Source: Streptomyces akebiae (GTDB lineage Bacteria > Actinomycetota > Actinomycetes > Streptomycetales > Streptomycetaceae). From it: DNA of 64,000 bases. A model generated the notes under the pieces. It was not told the origin of the DNA, searched no databases, and saw nothing but the letters and a program-made list of their open reading frames with translations. A program made the translations under genes and the position numbers. Positions 1-8,293 of this stretch are shown piece by piece. Numbering within the stretch: position 1 is the stretch's first letter; every line of letters begins with the position of its first letter. The stretch spans positions 2,232,001 through 2,296,000 of the forward strand of contig NZ_CP080647.1 of the NCBI RefSeq assembly GCF_019599145.1, in the 5' to 3' direction.

Positions 1-486
1 ATCGGGCTCGGGCACCGGCGCATCGCGCACATCGCGGGGGACGGTGTGGTCGGGGCGCTGCGCCGCCGCAGCTTCGAGACGGTGATGCGCGAGCACGGGC
101 TGGGCGATCTGGCGACCGTCGAACGGGGCGACCTGACGGAGGAGGGCGGCTACCGCGCCACGGTCCGGCTGCTGAACCTCCCCCAACGCCCCACCGCCGT
201 CGTGGCGTTCAACGACATGGCCTGTGTGGGCGCGCTCTCCGCCGCCGAGGAACTGGGCCTGAGGGTGCCGCGCGACCTCTCCCTGGTCGGCTACGACAAC
301 ACCTATGTCTCACGGCTGCGCCACCTCTGGCTCACCACCGTGGACAACGCCAGCCACGACGTCGGCCGCTCCGCCGCGCAGTGCCTGCTGGACCGCATCG
401 CCGATCCGGCACGTCCCGCCAAGGTCGTCCTGACCACGCCGACGCTGGAGGTCCGGGGCACCACCGGCCCGCCGGGCGGGCACTGA
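1..486 (+). CDS. LacI-family transcriptional regulator, C-terminal part (cut by window start)
   Basis: The reading frame is open from base 1, so the N-terminal HTH and the start of the sugar-binding domain lie outside the window. What remains is the second half of a periplasmic-binding-protein-like effector domain. The stretch PTAVVAFNDMACVGALSAAEELGLRVPRDLSLVGYDNT is characteristic of LacI/GalR regulators: the AFND element lies at the effector site and VGYDNT in the C-terminal subdomain (shown here only as family signatures). Proteins of this family repress sugar-use operons until a sugar ligand binds. Nothing of the regulated operon is visible, because downstream lies a convergent MarR gene. 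Family assignment is firm; ligand and target are unknown. Confidence 0.88.
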   Translation: MGLGHRRIAHIAGDGVVGALRRRSFETVMREHGLGDLATVERGDLTEEGGYRATVRLLNLPQRPTAVVAFNDMACVGALSAAEELGLRVPRDLSLVGYDNTYVSRLRHLWLTTVDNASHDVGRSAAQCLLDRIADPARPAKVVLTTPTLEVRGTTGPPGGH

Positions 487-549
487 GAGGTCGGCGCGCC
501 GGCCGGGCGCCGAGCGGCGGCAGCAGGGTCCTGACGAGGGGACGGGCCG

Positions 550-1041
550 TCAGCTCGGCGGCGGGAGACAGTGGTCGTCGGGCGCGACGGTCCGCCAGAT
601 CCGTCGCCCGATGTCCCGCAACTGCCGCTGCTGAGCGCCGGTGAGCGCGTCGAACACGAAGCGGCGTACGGCGTCGGCGTGGCCCGGGGCGCTCTCGACG
701 ACCTTGGCGTGGCCGGCGTCCGTGAGGACGGCCAGCGTGTAGCGCCCGTCGGTGGGGTCCGGCTCGCGGCGCACCCACTCGCTCTTCTCCAGCCGCTTCA
801 CCAGATGGGAGAGCCGGGACAGCGACGAACCGGTGTGCCCGGCCAGATCGCTCATCCGCAGCGTGCGCCCCTCGGTCTGGGACAGCATCGCCATCACCAG
901 GTACTCGACGTGGCTGACCCCCGCGCCCCTCTGCAGCTCCGCGTCCAGCGCGCCCGGCAGTCTGACCATCACGCCCGCCAGCGCGTGCCAGGTCTCCATC
1001 TCCTCGTCGGTCAGCCAACGCGGCTGCTGGGGTGTCTCCAT
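550..1041 (-). CDS. MarR-family transcriptional regulator
   Basis: Predicted winged-helix dimeric regulator of 163 residues, the usual MarR length. The central region (VEYLVMAMLSQTEGRTLRMS, then a recognition helix around SSLSRLSHLVKRLEKSEWV) and the wing containing DPTDGRYTLAVLTDAG are typical. I chose the ATG giving METPQQPRW; an in-frame extension nine codons longer exists but adds only Arg/Ala-rich sequence. The gene is divergent from a DoxX-family gene, and two CTTGA-N4-TCAAG palindromes lie in the spacer, which suggests it represses both itself and doxX. MarR/DoxX pairs commonly respond to oxidants or electrophiles; that role here is inference. Confidence 0.9.
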   Translation of the reverse strand: METPQQPRWLTDEEMETWHALAGVMVRLPGALDAELQRGAGVSHVEYLVMAMLSQTEGRTLRMSDLAGHTGSSLSRLSHLVKRLEKSEWVRREPDPTDGRYTLAVLTDAGHAKVVESAPGHADAVRRFVFDALTGAQQRQLRDIGRRIWRTVAPDDHCLPPPS

Positions 1042-1098
1042 GGCGCCCACTCTACGTGCGGTGGCCATCGACCAAGCCCGCGCCGACGTGCCGATCGG

Positions 1099-1157
1099 CT
1101 TGACGCTTCAAGTCGCTCGGCCCTACGTTGAGCCCTCTCTTGCCTTGAACATTCAAG
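1099..1157. promoter_or_regulatory. Two matching MarR-type operators and a putative doxX promoter
   Basis: CTTGACGCTTCAAG (1099-1112) and CTTGAACATTCAAG (1144-1157) share the arms CTTGA-N4-TCAAG with centres 45 bp apart. The first contains TTGACG (1100-1105), which with TACGTT (1124-1129) at an 18-bp spacing makes a plausible vegetative promoter reading toward doxX. Binding of the divergent MarR protein would then block the -35 element and the early transcribed region. The palindromes are seen directly; the promoter and regulator assignment are inferred. Confidence 0.7.
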
Positions 1158-1194
1158 TCATCTCGTCCATGCCTCCCCTTAGGAAGAACCTGCC

Positions 1195-1569
1195 ATGAAC
1201 GTCACTCTCTGGATCATCGCGGGCCTGCTCGCGGCTGCCTTCCTCGCCGCCGGCCTGATGAAGACCACCCAGTCCAAGGAGAAGCTGTCGGCCTCGGGCA
1301 TGACGTGGGTCGACTCGTTCTCCCCGGGCATGGTCAAGACCATCGGCGCGCTGGAGGCCCTGGGCGCCGTCGGGCTGATCCTGCCGGCCGTCCTCGACAT
1401 AGCCACGGTGTTCGTCCCGCTCGCGGCGACCGGCCTCGCCGTGACGATGCTCGGCGCGGTCGTCTTCCACCTCCGCCGCGGCGAGACCAAGGAGACGGCA
1501 CCGAGTCTGGTGCTGCTGGTCCTGGCGGCCGTGGTGGCCTGGGGCCGGTTCGGACCGTACGCGTTCTGA
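1195..1569 (+). CDS. DoxX-family integral membrane protein
   Basis: Small membrane protein of 124 residues with four hydrophobic segments: residues about 5-22, 47-65, 68-88 and 103-120. The start [20 protein letters not shown] and the motif [12 protein letters not shown] resemble DoxX/DoxD-like proteins, whose exact biochemical role is unsettled; some are linked to thiosulfate or thiol redox. The ATG is preceded by AGGAAG at good spacing. It is transcribed away from a MarR gene across a spacer with two matched operators, so regulated expression is likely. It ends 14 bases before the stop codon of the convergent ankyrin gene. Confidence 0.82.
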   Translation: MNVTLWIIAGLLAAAFLAAGLMKTTQSKEKLSASGMTWVDSFSPGMVKTIGALEALGAVGLILPAVLDIATVFVPLAATGLAVTMLGAVVFHLRRGETKETAPSLVLLVLAAVVAWGRFGPYAF

Positions 1570-1583
1570 ACCCGCGCAGGCCC

Positions 1584-2027
1584 TCACCCCGCCCAGCCCT
1601 GACCCAGCCGGGCGGGCCGGGCTCCCGCCGCGAGCAGCAGCGCCGTCGTCCCGGGGTGGGGACCGGAGGCCGCCCAGTCGAGCGGGGAGCGGCCCGTGCC
1701 GTGGTCCTCGCGGAGGTCGGGGTCGGCTCCGTGGGCGAGGAGTGCGCGCACCGTTTCGGTGTGTCCCCAGCACGCGGCGCCGCACAGCGGGGTGCCCTCC
1801 GTGCCGTGCCCGCTCTCGGTGTCGGGCGAGGCCCCGGCCGCGAGCAGCCGGCGGACGGTGTCGGCGGCCCCGTGGACGGCCGCCGCGTACAGGGGTGTCG
1901 TCCCCTCGGCGTCCGTCGTCTCGGCGGGGGCGCCGGCGCGCAGCAGTGCGTCGACAACGGCGGTGTCGCCGATCGACGCGGCCGACACCAGCCGGTGCGA
2001 CAGTTTCTTCCGGCGCCGTCTGTTCAC
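1584..2027 (-). CDS. Ankyrin-repeat protein
   Basis: A 147-residue protein made almost wholly of about four ankyrin repeats, recognisable from [49 protein letters not shown] and SPLDWAASG...TALLLAAGA. There is no signal peptide, so it is probably a cytoplasmic protein-protein interaction module. I prefer the GTG start at [13 protein letters not shown] because GGGGGAG lies about seven bases upstream; a 15-residue longer version is possible. No partner is evident: the neighbours are a convergent doxX gene and, behind its start, the remnant of an oxidoreductase gene. Confidence 0.85.
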   Translation of the reverse strand: MNRRRRKKLSHRLVSAASIGDTAVVDALLRAGAPAETTDAEGTTPLYAAAVHGAADTVRRLLAAGASPDTESGHGTEGTPLCGAACWGHTETVRALLAHGADPDLREDHGTGRSPLDWAASGPHPGTTALLLAAGARPARLGQGWAG

Positions 2028-2102
2028 CGTCGCGCTCCCCCTTCGCGGGACCTCCGAGGCGCCGCCCGTCACGCGCGCCGGCCCGTCAAGGGGGTCAGCC
2101 CA

Positions 2103-2714
2103 TCACAGGCCCTCCCGCGGAGCGACCTCTTTTCCGCGTACGTCGACGACCGTGAGCGCCAACGCCGGCGGCCCCGGTACGAGGAACACGAGCGGGAGGA
2201 CGGCTACCACCGCGACCGGAACGTCTTCGGCCCGGGCGTGACCATCGAGGACGACATGGCGGTCCTCGTGCGGTACGCCTCCGGGGCGCCCCTGACGTAC
2301 CACCTGACGGCGTACGCGCCCTGGGAGGGGTACCGCATCGCCTTCAACGGCAGCGAGGGACGCGTCGAACGGCTGGTGGAGGAGTCCGTCTGGACCCGCC
2401 CGCACGTCCCCGTCACCGGTGCGAGCCCCGTCCTGCACGGCGCCGAGGCGGGCGAGGAACCCGGCAGGACACAGCTGCTCGTACGCCGCTTCTGGGAGCC
2501 GCCGCGCGAGGTGAAGGTGGGGACGGACGCGGGCGGGCACGGCGGTGGAGACGTCCACATGCTGGCCGACCTGTTCGGGGCGCGTGTGCCGGACGCGCTG
2601 GGGCGCGCGGCCGACGCGGTGGACGGCGCACGGTCGCTGGTGACGGGGCTGGCGGCGAACCGGTCGCTGGAGACGGGGATGCCGGTGGCGGCGCGGGACC
2701 TGCTGGACGTGTGA
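2103..2714 (+). pseudogene. 3' remnant of a Gfo/Idh/MocA-family oxidoreductase gene
   Basis: This frame encodes about 200 residues resembling the C-terminal half of a family of NAD(P)-dependent sugar/inositol-type dehydrogenases. The core is [20 protein letters not shown] and the following [20 protein letters not shown]. The N-terminal Rossmann domain with its GxGxxG loop and the catalytic Lys region are absent, and there is no credible start codon with a ribosome binding site at the point where similarity begins (near 2170). Family members run to about 400-450 residues, so more than half is missing. The sequence upstream is occupied by the divergent ankyrin gene. The simplest reading is a deletion that fused the remnant to unrelated DNA. 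C-terminal identity is inferred from recalled family sequence. Confidence 0.72.
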
Positions 2715-2784
2715 ACCCGCGCCGCCCGCGCGCCGGGGCCGCCGCGCGCCTGCACCGGGCAGGGACTCCGGGAGGTCCAGCAGG

Positions 2785-4026
2785 TCACCAGAGGAGTTCG
2801 AGGCGTTCCGGGGAACGATGGATCAACGTCGGTCGCATGGTGATCCGTTGGCCCTCCGCCAGGCGCAGGCCCGGCAGTCTGCTGGTCAACAGCTCCAGTG
2901 TCACGCGGAGTTGTTCGCGGGCGAGCTGCGATCCGGGGCAGGTGTGGGTGCCGAGGCCGAAGGAGAGGTGGCGGCTGCCGGAGGGGCGGGCGATGTCGAA
3001 GTCGTCGGGGCGCGGGTGGCGGGAGGCGTCGCGGTTGGCGCCGGCGAACGCGAGGAACACCGGTGTCCCGGCGGGGAGTTCGGTGCCGGCGAGGGTGACC
3101 GGGCGCGTGGTGACGCGGCGGAAGCCCTGCAGGGCGGTGTCGTAGCGGGCGGCTTCCTCGATGGCGGCCGGGATGCGCTCCGGTTCGGCGCAGAGCAGCT
3201 CCCACTGCCGGCGGTCGCGCAGCAGGTGCAGGACGGTGGTCCCGATGAGGGCCGTCGTGGTCAGGTGTCCGGCGATGAGCAGGTTCTGCAGATGGGCCAC
3301 GACCTGGTGGCGCTGGTCGAGGGTCAGCTCGGCGGCGGCGTCCGGTCCGGCGACGGAGGCGATGAGTTCGGTGCCCAGATCCTCGCGCGGGTCGGCGTGC
3401 CGGGCCCGCACGAAGGCGTCGAGCAGATGGGCCGTGGCGACCACGTCCTCGGCCGCCGCGATCTGCTCGGCCTCCGCCATGGGCCGGAACAGCAACTGCT
3501 CGGCCCGGCGACCGCCGTGCACCAACGCCGGTACGTCGTCCGGGTCGAACCCGACGAGACGCCCGATGACCTCCCCGGGCAGCCGCCCCGCGTACGCGGA
3601 CATCAACTCGACGCGGCCGCCCTCGCCGTTCTTGACGAAGTCGTCGACCAGGGCGGCGGCCCGTTCTGCGGCGTACGGCACGACGGCGCCGACCCGGGCC
3701 GGCGACAGGCCTCGCACGATGGGGGCGCGCAGTTCCTGGTGCAGGGCGCCGTCGGCGGTGACGACCACGGGACGGCCGCCGAAACCGCCGCCGAGCACGG
3801 CCAGCGCGGCGGGCGCGGGCATGACGTCGGGGCGCAGCGCGTTGGCCGAGGAGAAGTCCTCCGGACGCCGCAGCACCTCTCGTACGTCGGCGTCCCGGGC
3901 CACCAGCCAGGAGTCCAGCTCGGGGACGTACGTCAGCCCCTCCGCCGACCTGGCCCGCGCGTAGAGGGGATACGGATCGCGCTGCAACTCGTCGAGTCTG
4001 TCGTGCAGATCAGCGTCCACGAGCAC
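2785..4026 (-). CDS. Cytochrome P450 with atypical I-helix
   Basis: Soluble bacterial P450 of about 413 residues, the normal length. The heme-binding signature FGLGTHTCPGSQLA holds the thiolate ligand Cys363; the K-helix ExxR is EEAAR and the PERF-region equivalent is RHPRPDDFD. In the I-helix the usual A-G-x-(D/E)-T-T reads A-G-H-L-T-T (252-257): the acidic residue of the acid-alcohol pair is Leu255. That pair normally relays protons for O-O cleavage, so substrate-assisted or peroxide-driven catalysis is possible. No ferredoxin or reductase gene is adjacent. The start is uncertain: GTG at 4026 or 4020 both follow a GGAAG-like site, and no ATG is in frame. Substrate unknown; the neighbour is an SRPBCC gene. 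Confidence 0.88.
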   Translation of the reverse strand: MLVDADLHDRLDELQRDPYPLYARARSAEGLTYVPELDSWLVARDADVREVLRRPEDFSSANALRPDVMPAPAALAVLGGGFGGRPVVVTADGALHQELRAPIVRGLSPARVGAVVPYAAERAAALVDDFVKNGEGGRVELMSAYAGRLPGEVIGRLVGFDPDDVPALVHGGRRAEQLLFRPMAEAEQIAAAEDVVATAHLLDAFVRARHADPREDLGTELIASVAGPDAAAELTLDQRHQVVAHLQNLLIAGHLTTTALIGTTVLHLLRDRRQWELLCAEPERIPAAIEEAARYDTALQGFRRVTTRPVTLAGTELPAGTPVFLAFAGANRDASRHPRPDDFDIARPSGSRHLSFGLGTHTCPGSQLAREQLRVTLELLTSRLPGLRLAEGQRITMRPTLIHRSPERLELLW

Positions 4027-4215
4027 CTTCCGGCCAGGGGCGGGCGTGCGGTCGCGCTCATCGTGCCGTACGGCGTGGCAGGGCGATAGGGGCGCTGCGG
4101 CGGGTGTGCCGGACGGGCCGGGCGGGCCGGGAGGGTGTCGGAGCACCCCGGCGCGCGACCCTGCGCGCGCCCCCGGCACCCGCCTCCTCCTCGGCTGTTC
4201 CCTTACGCTCGCCCC

Positions 4216-4671
4216 GTGGTTCTCTTCCTCCTGGAACGCCTCACCCCGCTCCCCGCGGACCGCGCCTGGCGGCTCCTGACCGACTGGCCCCGGCACGCGG
4301 ACGTCGTGCCGCTGACCCGCGTCACCGTGCGCACGCCTGCGCCGACCGGTGAGGGCACGGTGTTCGTGGCCCGCAGCGGTGTCGGGCCGCTCGCCTTCGA
4401 CGACCCGATGGAGGTCACGGTCTGGCAGCCGCCGGAGGCCGCGGCTCCCGGGATGTGCCGTCTCGTCAAGCGTGGTTCGTTCGTCACCGGCTGGGCCGAG
4501 ATCGAGGTCCATCCGTACGGTGACGGCGCCTCCCGCACGGTCTGGCGCGAGGACCTGCGGGTGCGATGGCTGCCGGGCCTCCTCGACCGACCGCTTGCAT
4601 GGACGTCGCGACGCATGTTCGGACGCGCGATGGACGGGCTGCTCTCGGCCGACGGCCGGAGCACGGGCTGA
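4216..4671 (+). CDS. SRPBCC (START-like) superfamily protein
   Basis: A 151-residue protein beginning with GTG, where MVLFLLERLTPLPADRAWRLLTDWPRHADVVPLT shows the typical first strand and helix of a polyketide-cyclase/START-like fold. Such folds bind hydrophobic ligands in a deep cavity. No active-site signature lets me choose between a cyclase, a lipid binder or a stress protein. The central region carries WQPPEAAAPGMCRLVKRG and a WAEIEVHPYGDG strand pair. It is divergent from the P450, with starts 190 bp apart, so a shared physiological role is possible but not shown. Confidence 0.8.
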   Translation: MVLFLLERLTPLPADRAWRLLTDWPRHADVVPLTRVTVRTPAPTGEGTVFVARSGVGPLAFDDPMEVTVWQPPEAAAPGMCRLVKRGSFVTGWAEIEVHPYGDGASRTVWREDLRVRWLPGLLDRPLAWTSRRMFGRAMDGLLSADGRSTG

Positions 4672-4747
4672 GTCGGCCGCCCCGGCGGCCCGGTCGTCGG
4701 CCACGGTGCGGACGTCGCTGTCAGACCCTCCCACTACTGTCCGAACC

Positions 4748-5398
4748 ATGACCACACACCACCACACCACCCGGGAGTCCTACGACACGGTCGCCACCGA
4801 CTACGAGAAGCTGCTGAGAGACGAGTTGGCGAAGAGCCCGTTCGAGCGGGCCATGCTGGGCGTGTTCGCCGAGCGGGTGCTGGACTCCGGGGGCGGACGC
4901 GTCGCGGACCTGGGGTGCGGGCCGGGGCGGATCACCGGGCATCTGGCCTCGCTGGGGCTCGACATCTGTGGCATCGACCTCTCTCCGCAGATGGTCGCCG
5001 TGGCCCGCTGGGCCCATCCGCGACTCCGGTTCGACGTGGGCACGATGACCGCGCTCGACTTCGAGGACGGCTGCCTGGCGGGCGCCCTCGCCTGGTACTC
5101 CACGGTGCACACCCCGCCCGCCGAACTCCCGTGCGTGTTCCGGGAGTTCCATCGGATCCTCGCCCCCGGCGGGCTCCTCGCGATGGCGTACAAGGTGGGC
5201 GACGAGTCGGTCCACCTGACACAGGCCTACGGTCACCCCCTCGACCTCGACGTCCACCGCTTCCCGCCCGACCGGATCGCCGAGATGCTGGGGGACGCCG
5301 GGTTCGTGGAGTCGGCGCGGCTCGTGCGGGAGGCCGACGGGCCCGGCACCACGGCGAACACCCCTCAGGCGTACGTGCTGGCGCGCAAGCCGGGGTGA
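4748..5398 (+). CDS. SAM-dependent class I methyltransferase
   Basis: Small Rossmann-fold methyltransferase of 216 residues. Motif I is VADLGCGPGRITGHLA, motif II GIDLSPQMVAVAR, and the post-II region LAWYSTVHTPPAELPCVFREFHRILAPGG matches the ubiE/methyltransf_11/25 class. After the catalytic fold there is only a short C-terminal part, which gives no substrate clue. The start ATG follows a TGTCCGAACC stretch without a good ribosome binding site, so it may be leaderless. It lies about 75 bp after the SRPBCC gene on the same strand and may share its transcript. Confidence 0.88.
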   Translation: MTTHHHTTRESYDTVATDYEKLLRDELAKSPFERAMLGVFAERVLDSGGGRVADLGCGPGRITGHLASLGLDICGIDLSPQMVAVARWAHPRLRFDVGTMTALDFEDGCLAGALAWYSTVHTPPAELPCVFREFHRILAPGGLLAMAYKVGDESVHLTQAYGHPLDLDVHRFPPDRIAEMLGDAGFVESARLVREADGPGTTANTPQAYVLARKPG

Positions 5399-5462
5399 GC
5401 TGACGGGCGCGTCCAGGGGCCGGGCGGACGCCTGGGGGGCGGGGTGCTGATGCCGAACGTCG

Positions 5463-6281
5463 TCAGGACGGGCCGGGGTCCCCGTTGCGGTTGGTGGACA
5501 GGCCGTCGCGGCGGTCGCGGTCGCCGTCGCCCGTGGTGCTGAGGAGGGTGTCGCAGATCTCGCGGAGCTTGTCGGTGGCCTGTTTGGAGAAGAGCCCGCA
5601 GAGCCCGGCGATGCCGGAGAAGCCGTACGGGTTGGTCGCCCCGGCGCCGGAGCTGCCCGCGAACAGGCCGCCGCGCAGGAGGAGATAGACGAGGAGCGCG
5701 AGGGCCACCCCGATTCCGGCCCTCAGGAGGTACCACCACAGCCAGCTCGCGTAGAGCCGACGGTTGCCGACGTACGTCGCGAAGGACGTGGCGGCGTGGA
5801 CGAAGCTGCCGAGCGCGCTGCACACGACCACGGCCAGCAGCATCGCCGTGTCGGCGGTCAGCGACCAGTCCCCCAGGCCGAACGGCGACCAGCGCGCGGT
5901 GGCCGTGGGCTCCGCCCCGGGCTCGACCGTCGCCAGCACCGCCGGCCAGAGCGTCACCAGGGCTCCGCAGACGAAGACGACGTCGGCGAGGAGGAAGAGC
6001 CCGAGGAGCGCGGTCGACACGGCCGACAGCCGCCGGTCGTCGGAGGCGCCGTAACCTCCGGCCTCCCCCGAACCGCCATCACCCGCCGCACCACCGTCCC
6101 CGTCCCCGTCCCCGTCCCCGTCCCCAGCTTCGGCTTCGGCTTCGGCTTCGGCTTCGGCTTCGGCCTCGGTGTCAGGATCGGCATCGGCGGTGGCGACCCG
6201 CCCCCGCTCGTCCGTGTCCGATCCCGTCGCGCCGTCCGGGCTCTCGTCCCCGCCCCCGCGCGGTCGTCCCTCACCGGTCAT
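5463..6281 (-). CDS. Multi-pass membrane protein with low-complexity acidic N-terminal tail
   Basis: A 272-residue protein. Residues about 1-85 are hydrophilic and simple: an (EA)n tract followed by a (GD)n tract and Gly/Ser-rich sequence. The rest has four likely membrane helices: around STALLGLFLLADVVFVCGALV, a segment around TAMLLAVVVCSALGSFVHAATSF, a third in the LLRAGIGVALALLVYLLL region, and a short GFSGIAGLCGLFSKQATD element. This organisation (four TM plus a KQATDKL motif) recurs in uncharacterised actinobacterial proteins. I chose ATG at 6281 over a TTG three codons upstream. Function unknown. Confidence 0.75.
   Translation of the reverse strand: MTGEGRPRGGGDESPDGATGSDTDERGRVATADADPDTEAEAEAEAEAEAEAGDGDGDGDGDGGAAGDGGSGEAGGYGASDDRRLSAVSTALLGLFLLADVVFVCGALVTLWPAVLATVEPGAEPTATARWSPFGLGDWSLTADTAMLLAVVVCSALGSFVHAATSFATYVGNRRLYASWLWWYLLRAGIGVALALLVYLLLRGGLFAGSSGAGATNPYGFSGIAGLCGLFSKQATDKLREICDTLLSTTGDGDRDRRDGLSTNRNGDPGPS
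6096..6163. repeat. Hexanucleotide tandem repeats (GTCCCC)5 and (CTTCGG)5 inside a coding region
   Basis: Five exact GTCCCC units at 6096-6125 are followed, after two bases, by five exact CTTCGG units at 6128-6157 and one degenerate unit. On the coding (minus) strand they encode Gly-Asp and Glu-Ala dipeptide runs of the membrane protein. Because the unit is six bases, slippage changes the tail by dipeptides without breaking the frame. Confidence 0.9.
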
Positions 6282-6433
6282 GGCGCTCAACCGCCCGCCC
6301 CCGTAGTGCTGTTGCCCTGACGCAACGGTCGGCCCTGCTGCCCCCGGGGGTCAAGACGGCGGCACGGGCCGGGTAAGTCCCGGATCGCCGAGACGAGCCC
6401 CGAAGGGCACGGGACGACCGCTGGGTTCCGAGG

Positions 6434-7561
6434 TCAGCGCGCGAGACCGCGAACGCGGAATTGCATGACGCGGTAGGGCCAGCCCGCCTTGGTGTTCCAC
6501 TGGCTCACTGACAGGTGGAGGTCGTCGAGCGTCGACCCTGGAATGACGTAGCCGCCGTACAACTGCGCCACGTGGGTGTCGTCCTCGTCGCCCCACGACG
6601 TGCCCCACAGCAGGGTGCGGCGATGGGCGGTGCGCAGGTCCGCCGTGGGGTGGTCCGCGACCAGGCCCTCGATCCGGTAGTCGCCCTGGTTGAACCAGGT
6701 CAGGATCCACCGGCCGTCGAGCAGTCGCAGGCAGAGCTCGCCGAACGTGCCGTCCAGGACGGGCGTGGGCGGGTTGCCCCAGGCCCAGCGGCTGTCGGGG
6801 CCTTGTCCCCACGGCTCGTAGGCGCCGGGCTCCGTCAGTCGGTCGGGACGGACGCGGTGCAGGATGACCGGCTTGTCCCGCTGGAACCCGGTGGACAGGA
6901 CATAGACGTACCCGTCACCGCCGAGCGCCCATGTGAGCAGTTGGAACATGCCGCCGTGCAGGTTCGCGGCGAACACGGCACCGGTGGCGCTCCAGGTCGC
7001 GCCCGAGTCGTCCGACCGCCAGATCTCGGTGCGCACCACGTTGCCGAGCCCTTTGTTCACCATGACGTGCAGGTACATGGTGTCCCCGAGGGTGATCACA
7101 TCGGAGGGCAGGACGGTGGAATAGTCGGGGTTGTCGTGGTCGTACGGCCACAGCTGCCGGGCGTGCCGTCCGCCCACCGCACCGGTCCAGACGACCGGTC
7201 GACCGTGCCCGTCGAAGCGCCCGTACAGCGCCACGGGCGAGCGCCACCAGCCGCCGCCGACCCTGGCTTCCTCGAAGGTGTCGCCGAAGACGAACAGGAG
7301 TCGGCCGTCGGGCGTCCGTACAGGCACTCCCAGGTCGGTGGCCTCCATGCGGAACCGGGTGGTGAGACCGGGACCGGTGAGGTCGGCGATCTTGGAGACG
7401 CGGAGGGGGTCTGTTGCCGCGTGGGCCGGGGTGCGGAGCAGGGGGCCGCCCGCGAGAACCGCCGCGGCGGCGCCCCGGAGGAAGCCGGCCCGGCTGAGGT
7501 GGACCGGGCGGACGGGAGCCTGGGGCGGACGTGGGGCGCCGTCCGGTGCGCTGTCGTGCAT
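6434..7561 (-). CDS. Secreted DUF4185-domain protein
   Basis: A 375-residue exported protein. The N terminus has a long hydrophilic region followed by SRAGFLRGAAAAVLAGG and an AHA-A cleavage site near residue 48. This resembles a Tat signal, but only one Arg is present in place of the RR pair. The mature part carries the DUF4185 pattern, with FVFGDTFEEA, repeated GxxWSxTG and RSDDSGATWS elements reminiscent of beta-propeller sialidase-like folds, and QWNTKAGWPYRVMQFRVRG at the end. DUF4185 proteins are found in carbohydrate-active contexts but have no established activity. The ATG has AAGGAG six bases upstream. No operon partner is close. Confidence 0.82.
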   Translation of the reverse strand: MHDSAPDGAPRPPQAPVRPVHLSRAGFLRGAAAAVLAGGPLLRTPAHAATDPLRVSKIADLTGPGLTTRFRMEATDLGVPVRTPDGRLLFVFGDTFEEARVGGGWWRSPVALYGRFDGHGRPVVWTGAVGGRHARQLWPYDHDNPDYSTVLPSDVITLGDTMYLHVMVNKGLGNVVRTEIWRSDDSGATWSATGAVFAANLHGGMFQLLTWALGGDGYVYVLSTGFQRDKPVILHRVRPDRLTEPGAYEPWGQGPDSRWAWGNPPTPVLDGTFGELCLRLLDGRWILTWFNQGDYRIEGLVADHPTADLRTAHRRTLLWGTSWGDEDDTHVAQLYGGYVIPGSTLDDLHLSVSQWNTKAGWPYRVMQFRVRGLAR

Positions 7562-7729
7562 GAGTGCTCCTTCGTGGAGGTGGGGACCGTGGGGAGGGGC
7601 GGGGTGCGGGGTGACCGCGGCGGCCGTGAGGGCGTACGCCGGGCGGGAGCCGCGCGGGAGCCGTGCGACCGTGACTTCGAGAGGCCGGAATCAGGCTCCG
7701 CACCCCCGCGGCACCTCACCCATGACCGC

Positions 7730-7752
7730 GGCGCCCCCGAACCGGGGGCGCC
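7730..7752 (-). terminator. Hairpin terminator after the phospholipase gene
   Basis: A perfect 10-bp stem, GGCGCCCCCG and its complement, closes a 3-base loop. It begins 13 bases beyond the phospholipase stop codon. There is no T run, as is common for Streptomyces terminators. Confidence 0.75.
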
Positions 7753-7765
7753 GAGCAGCCTTCCT

Positions 7766-8293
7766 CTATCCGGCGGCCCAGAAGTACTTGTCGCCGAAGT
7801 TGTGCACGGCCAGGTAGGCGGCGCGTGCGTGGATCAGGCACCAGTTCCCGCCGCCGTGGTGGTCGAAGCAGGTCTGGCGCATCTCGTGCCAGAAGCGCGT
7901 GTCGATCCAGTCCTTCGTCTGGCGGGTGGGGCTGAGCCGGAGGCCTCCGTGCTGGGCCCCGTAGTTGCGGTAGCCGAAGTCGTGCTGGTTGCAGGCTTCG
8001 GTGAACAGGTTCTTGATCTCCTGCGGGCCGCTGCACCCGTCGTTGGACCAGTTGAACGGTGCGACCTTGGGGTGCTTGGTGAAGTCGTAGTACCGAAGGT
8101 TCATGATGCGGTCCGCGACCTGCCGGACATCCTCCGCGGGCGCTGCCGCGGCTGCGGCGGTCGTCTGCTGGGAGGGCGCGGTCCGCACGACGGCGGCGGG
8201 AGCGGCGGCGGCGGGCAGGGCCTCGCCGACGCCGAGCGCGGTCACGGCGGTGGCCAGGATCGCGGGCAGGACGGTTCGTACACGGGTCTTCAT
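7766..8293 (-). CDS. Secreted prokaryotic phospholipase A2
   Basis: A 175-residue precursor with a Sec signal peptide (KTRVRTVLPAILATAVTALG, cleavage around the AAAA region). The mature domain matches the Streptomyces violaceoruber-type PLA2 fold: a calcium-binding NWSNDGCSGP loop and the catalytic CNQHDFGYRN helix, with His104-Asp105 as the catalytic pair. A second cysteine pair, CFDH and NWCLIHAR, probably forms disulfides. The enzyme hydrolyses the sn-2 ester of glycerophospholipids outside the cell. The ATG has AGGAA upstream. The gene is divergent from a giant STAND/WD40 regulator-like gene, with starts 149 bp apart, so the two may share control. Confidence 0.92.
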   Translation of the reverse strand: MKTRVRTVLPAILATAVTALGVGEALPAAAAPAAVVRTAPSQQTTAAAAAAPAEDVRQVADRIMNLRYYDFTKHPKVAPFNWSNDGCSGPQEIKNLFTEACNQHDFGYRNYGAQHGGLRLSPTRQTKDWIDTRFWHEMRQTCFDHHGGGNWCLIHARAAYLAVHNFGDKYFWAAG

